Positions 61,186 to 64,000 of a stretch of DNA of 64,000 nucleotides are shown here, piece after piece. Made by a program: the position numbers and the translations under genes. Each line of letters begins with the position of its first letter. The first letter of the stretch is position 1. The stretch lies in contig OZ316892.1 in NCBI GenBank assembly GCA_973895155.1, forward strand, positions 21,638,001 through 21,702,000. Reading direction: 5' to 3'. The notes under the pieces are model-generated. The model worked only from the letters and a program-made list of their open reading frames with translations, had not been told where the DNA came from and searched no databases. The DNA is from Marsupella aquatica. Lineage: Eukaryota; Marchantiophyta.

Positions 61186-61528
61186 CCTAGCAATTCTACT
61201 CAAGGTCTAGGGTTATGACATGTAACCATAGTTAGACTAACAGTAGTCAGAGACGTGGTTAGGTTAACTAGGATGCACACTATATGCCAAGCGATGTTTG
61301 CTTGGATAAGTGGAACTTAGGCTCATTGTTATGAAGCCACTTGAGAGATGAGGAGAGCTTACACTGTGGAGACTTGGTATGGCCGACGGGCTTAGAGTTC
61401 AGTAAAGCTCTCTTGTGTGTTCCCGTGGACGTAGCCTCGAGGAGGTGAATCACGTATTTCTTGTGTTGACTACTTGCGCGTTGAATGTGTCATGTGCTTA
61501 CCGTTATGAGTGTCGTCTATGCTCAACA
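61186..61528 (+). repeat. 5' LTR of the right Copia element
   Basis: A diverged relative of the 345-bp LTR in plus orientation. It shares ACTCAAGGTCTAGGGTTATGAC-like opening words, GTGTGTTCCCGTGGACGTAG, and the end GTCGTCTATGCTCAACA. The primer-binding site TGGTATTAGAGC follows at 61531-61542. The outer limit is approximate (TGTTAGG start mutated). Confidence 0.8.
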
Positions 61529-63265
61529 ATTGGTATTAGAGCATGTCTGGGAGGTGACATTGTTCGTGATGAGATTTCGTGATGGTTTTTTCCAGCTTTG
61601 AGTGTCGGTGGATTTCCCGGAGTTCCGTCGCATGGAACTTGGAGTTTTTGGGCTCAGCGAATAGATCGGGGCAAGGGCTTTCTAACGGTGCAAAGATATT
61701 GTTGAACGGAGATTGTGGTGCGGAGAGATCTAAGTTTTTGTCGTTCTGGAATTTGTGAAGAAAGTTGGCAACATTCGTGTTCGACGGTTTTTTGGAGGAG
61801 GGACCAGAGTTTGTTTACTCGACGATGTGAGCTCTACGATGAAGGAGACGTCACATACTATAGCTCCGCTTGTAGATCGGGACGAGCTGGTCGTTTTGGT
61901 AGCTGAATTGTTACCAAGTGAGTACCGTGTGCGACGAGACAAGAAAAAGAAGCGTTCTGATTTTTTGACCGGCTATGGAGTCTTCTTTTGCCTGAGAGGG
62001 ATTTCTCGTCGTTGCGCTTGGCTCTGAGGGAAAGACGTGAAGTACTTGGGCTGAACGGAGAGATCACGAAGAGGTGATCGTTTTGAGTCCAAGATTGACG
62101 GTTTTGCCCATGGGAGGAAGGAGTTCTGAGTTTTTGTCACTGATTGACCAGAAAACGGTGTGGGTGCGCAAATCTTTCCAACCCACCGACATCACTTTCT
62201 GATTCCTCACCGTAATCCAAACGTTACAAGGTGCAAGCTCTTTTCGTTTGATGTCCACAAGCATTTTTGGATTTCTTACGGGCAAATTTTTTGTTTGAAA
62301 AATACTCCATTTAGGACTCTCTCTCTCTGTAGAGACCTCCATTGCACATTGGAGAGAAATTATTTTTGGGCCCTTACCGGTGATGAGTGTGGATTTGGCT
62401 CCTTTCGGGTTAAACCCTTTGTATTGTTGGGGGCCATTTTTCTTTAGGGTTTTTTTAGGGGGTTTCTTAAAGGCCCCCACGATCCCCTCCCTCGCCCGTC
62501 GCTCCCCTCCCTATACGCCCGTTGCTTGCCCTCCCGGGTACGCCCATTTTTAGGCAGCCACAATCGCGACTAAGGGCTTGGTTGGTGCTAAACCCTCCCA
62601 CCCAGAGTTTTTTTTCCTCCCCGCCCATCGGCTGGCCGCAGTACGCCCCCCACCCCTCGTGCCCGGTTTCTCCTTCCCGACGACTCCTTTCGGAATTGCG
62701 GCTGCCCTCCGACCCCGACTCAGGTGGATGCGGCTGCCGATACCGCCGCCCCTCCTACCCCCCACACCTGGCCCCTATACATCCATGTTTTTCTTAAGGG
62801 GATCCATACCCCCCGTAAAGCATTTAAATTTTTTTTCCTTTTCCCGGTTTCTGATTGGCTATAGCATCCCAGGACCTGCCGCCCTCCACTTTAACCGCTT
62901 GGACAGGAGGAACGGCCCCGTGTGAGCCCTGCTACTCTGTGCAAGAATATTCCCAAAAAATAGAGAGTGTGTTTTTGGCCGTCCGTCAAAGATTCCGTCC
63001 GCCGAACGGTAACTTTTTTTGTTCATCTTTGGCAAGTTGCTAGCCATCGGAGTTGGCAACGTAGTGCATAAATTGAATTGCATTTCCGATGTCGGGTACT
63101 AGTTCACTTTTTGGTTATTCCCCGAGGTGGTCAAAACGGGGAAGAATTCCAAGTTTTACCCACCCCGACCGAAAAGTGAATAACTTTTATGTCGAAGTTT
63201 GATTTCAATTCTGGTTTTTCAGCATTGGAGAGCTAGGCTTGTGGGCTACGCAGTGGTGATAAGTT
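61529..63265 (+). mobile_element. Right Copia leader (between primer-binding site and gag)
   Basis: It follows the primer-binding site with GTCTGGGAGGTGAC, as in the left element. Positions 62450-62850 are GC-rich. Positions 62860-63260 match 1-420 of the window in reverse complement. Confidence 0.75.
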
Positions 63266-64000
63266 TTGAGTTTTTTGAAGAAGTTGAAAAAAAGTCATTT
63301 TGTATTGCATTCTCACATGAGTGATTCGGAGGAGATTTTTGAAGAAGTGGATCTTGAAGCACGAGGATCACCACGACGGTTTGAGGAGGAGAGAGAGGAG
63401 CAGGAAGAAGCGCACGTGACACCGGTACAATCACCGTTGCAGCAAGTAGAAGGGATTGTGAAGGAAAAATAGATGGCATCCAGGTTCGGAAGTATCAAGT
63501 TTGAGGTGGAAAAGTATGATGGGTGTACGGACTACTTGCTCTAGGAGAAGTAAGTGAAAGGAGTTCTTTGCACTATGGGCCTAGATCATCTTCTCTCTGT
63601 GCGAGAGATATACGATGATGAGGAGAAGATTCCACTAAAGAGATGGAGGCAGGAACAAGTAATTGCAATGAATGTAGTGATACTTTATCTGAAGCCGCAT
63701 ATCATCAAGAAGTTGGATGACTACGTGGATTGTGGATCTCTGTTCAAAGCTCTAAGGGAGAAGTACTATTGGGAGGATGCATTAGATCGATTGTACAAGA
63801 AGTCTCTCTTAATGAGCTTTAGGCTCAAAGAGGGGAATAAGCTCTAGGATCACTTGGATGAATTTGATAGCCTAGCTGTTGATTTGTCTAATCTTGGTAA
63901 GGGCGTTGATGAAGAGGACAAGGCCTTGCTTCTTCTCAGCTCCTTACCCCCATCTTATCAGGGTTTGAAGCAGGTTCTCTTGTATAGGGACTTGAAGTCT
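63266..64000 (+). pseudogene. Copia gag, degenerate and cut by the window end
   Basis: It reads MASRFGSIKFEVEKYDG (typical Copia gag opening) from 63473, then GVLCTMGLDHLL and DEFDSLAVDLSNLG, then DEEDKALLLLSSLPPSYQGL, the UBN2-type gag core. A frame-linked acidic segment at 63266-63469 precedes it. Stops are TAG 63470-63472, TAG 63542-63544 (W expected), TAA 63551-63553 (Q expected) and TAG after GNKL at 63845-63847 (Q expected). It continues beyond the window. Confidence 0.85.

Noticed and set aside
62522-62925. Proline-rich ORFs before the right gag
   Set aside because: Inside the GC-rich Copia leader with no counterpart frame in the left element.
1-64000. tRNA, rRNA or other structured RNA genes
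   Set aside because: I saw no tRNA-like A/B boxes with a cloverleaf and no rRNA segments; the primer-binding sites only match the tRNA 3' end.

Overview
The window is nuclear DNA of a land plant, probably not a flowering plant, although I cannot place it further. The evidence is GT-AG introns, a YTH-domain gene with plant-style short introns, an acyl-protein thioesterase, and plant-type transposons (Copia, LINE, CACTA/EnSpm, MULE). There is no bacterial gene organisation. Two host genes sit near the middle: an acyl-protein thioesterase (33.7-34.3 kb, + strand) and a YTH m6A-reader gene (36.4-39.3 kb and beyond, - strand). Almost everything else is transposable-element DNA, mostly decayed by nonsense mutations.

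The main discovery is a pair of large Mutator-like elements (MULEs) in opposite orientation on either side of the host genes. Copy A is 4715-31444, with target duplication TTCAATCGGA. Copy B is 43265-59652, with target duplication AAAAATGAG. After nested insertions are subtracted, each is about 11-12 kb. Each carries the same three genes: (1) a MULE transposase with a WRKY/GCM1-like zinc-binding N-terminus and a SWIM finger; (2) transcribed away from it, a five-exon gene of about 1150 codons that joins a ParB/sulfiredoxin-like domain to a beta-class amino-DNA-methyltransferase-like fold; (3) a small unknown ORF downstream of the methyltransferase. About 32 short palindromes (consensus TAGCGCC-N-GGCGCTA) lie in the introns and spacers of both copies and were not seen elsewhere. 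A ParB-like protein encoded by an element full of parS-like palindromes suggests an undescribed self-recognition or self-modification system.

Nesting is deep. Copy A was entered by a LINE (about 4895-6531, resuming 20473-20690). The LINE was entered by a TG...CA element with a coiled-coil gene (6532-20472, duplication ATTAG). That gene was in turn split, within its coding frame, by a 9.8-kb CACTA transposon (7893-17712, duplication ATG), which carries tnp2, a TnpA-like gene and a SET-domain gene. Copy B was entered by a related TG...CA element (47288-52005, duplication GTAGC). Copy A's transposase also carries a 1.1-kb internal inversion.

The window edges are the 5' parts of two Copia retrotransposons pointing outward: LTR 3185-3529 reading left, and LTR about 61186-61528 reading right with a degenerate gag at the right edge. 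A solo LTR of the same family lies at 59981-60325. Exon limits come from reading frames and GT/AG sites compared between the two copies. None has been checked against transcripts or databases.
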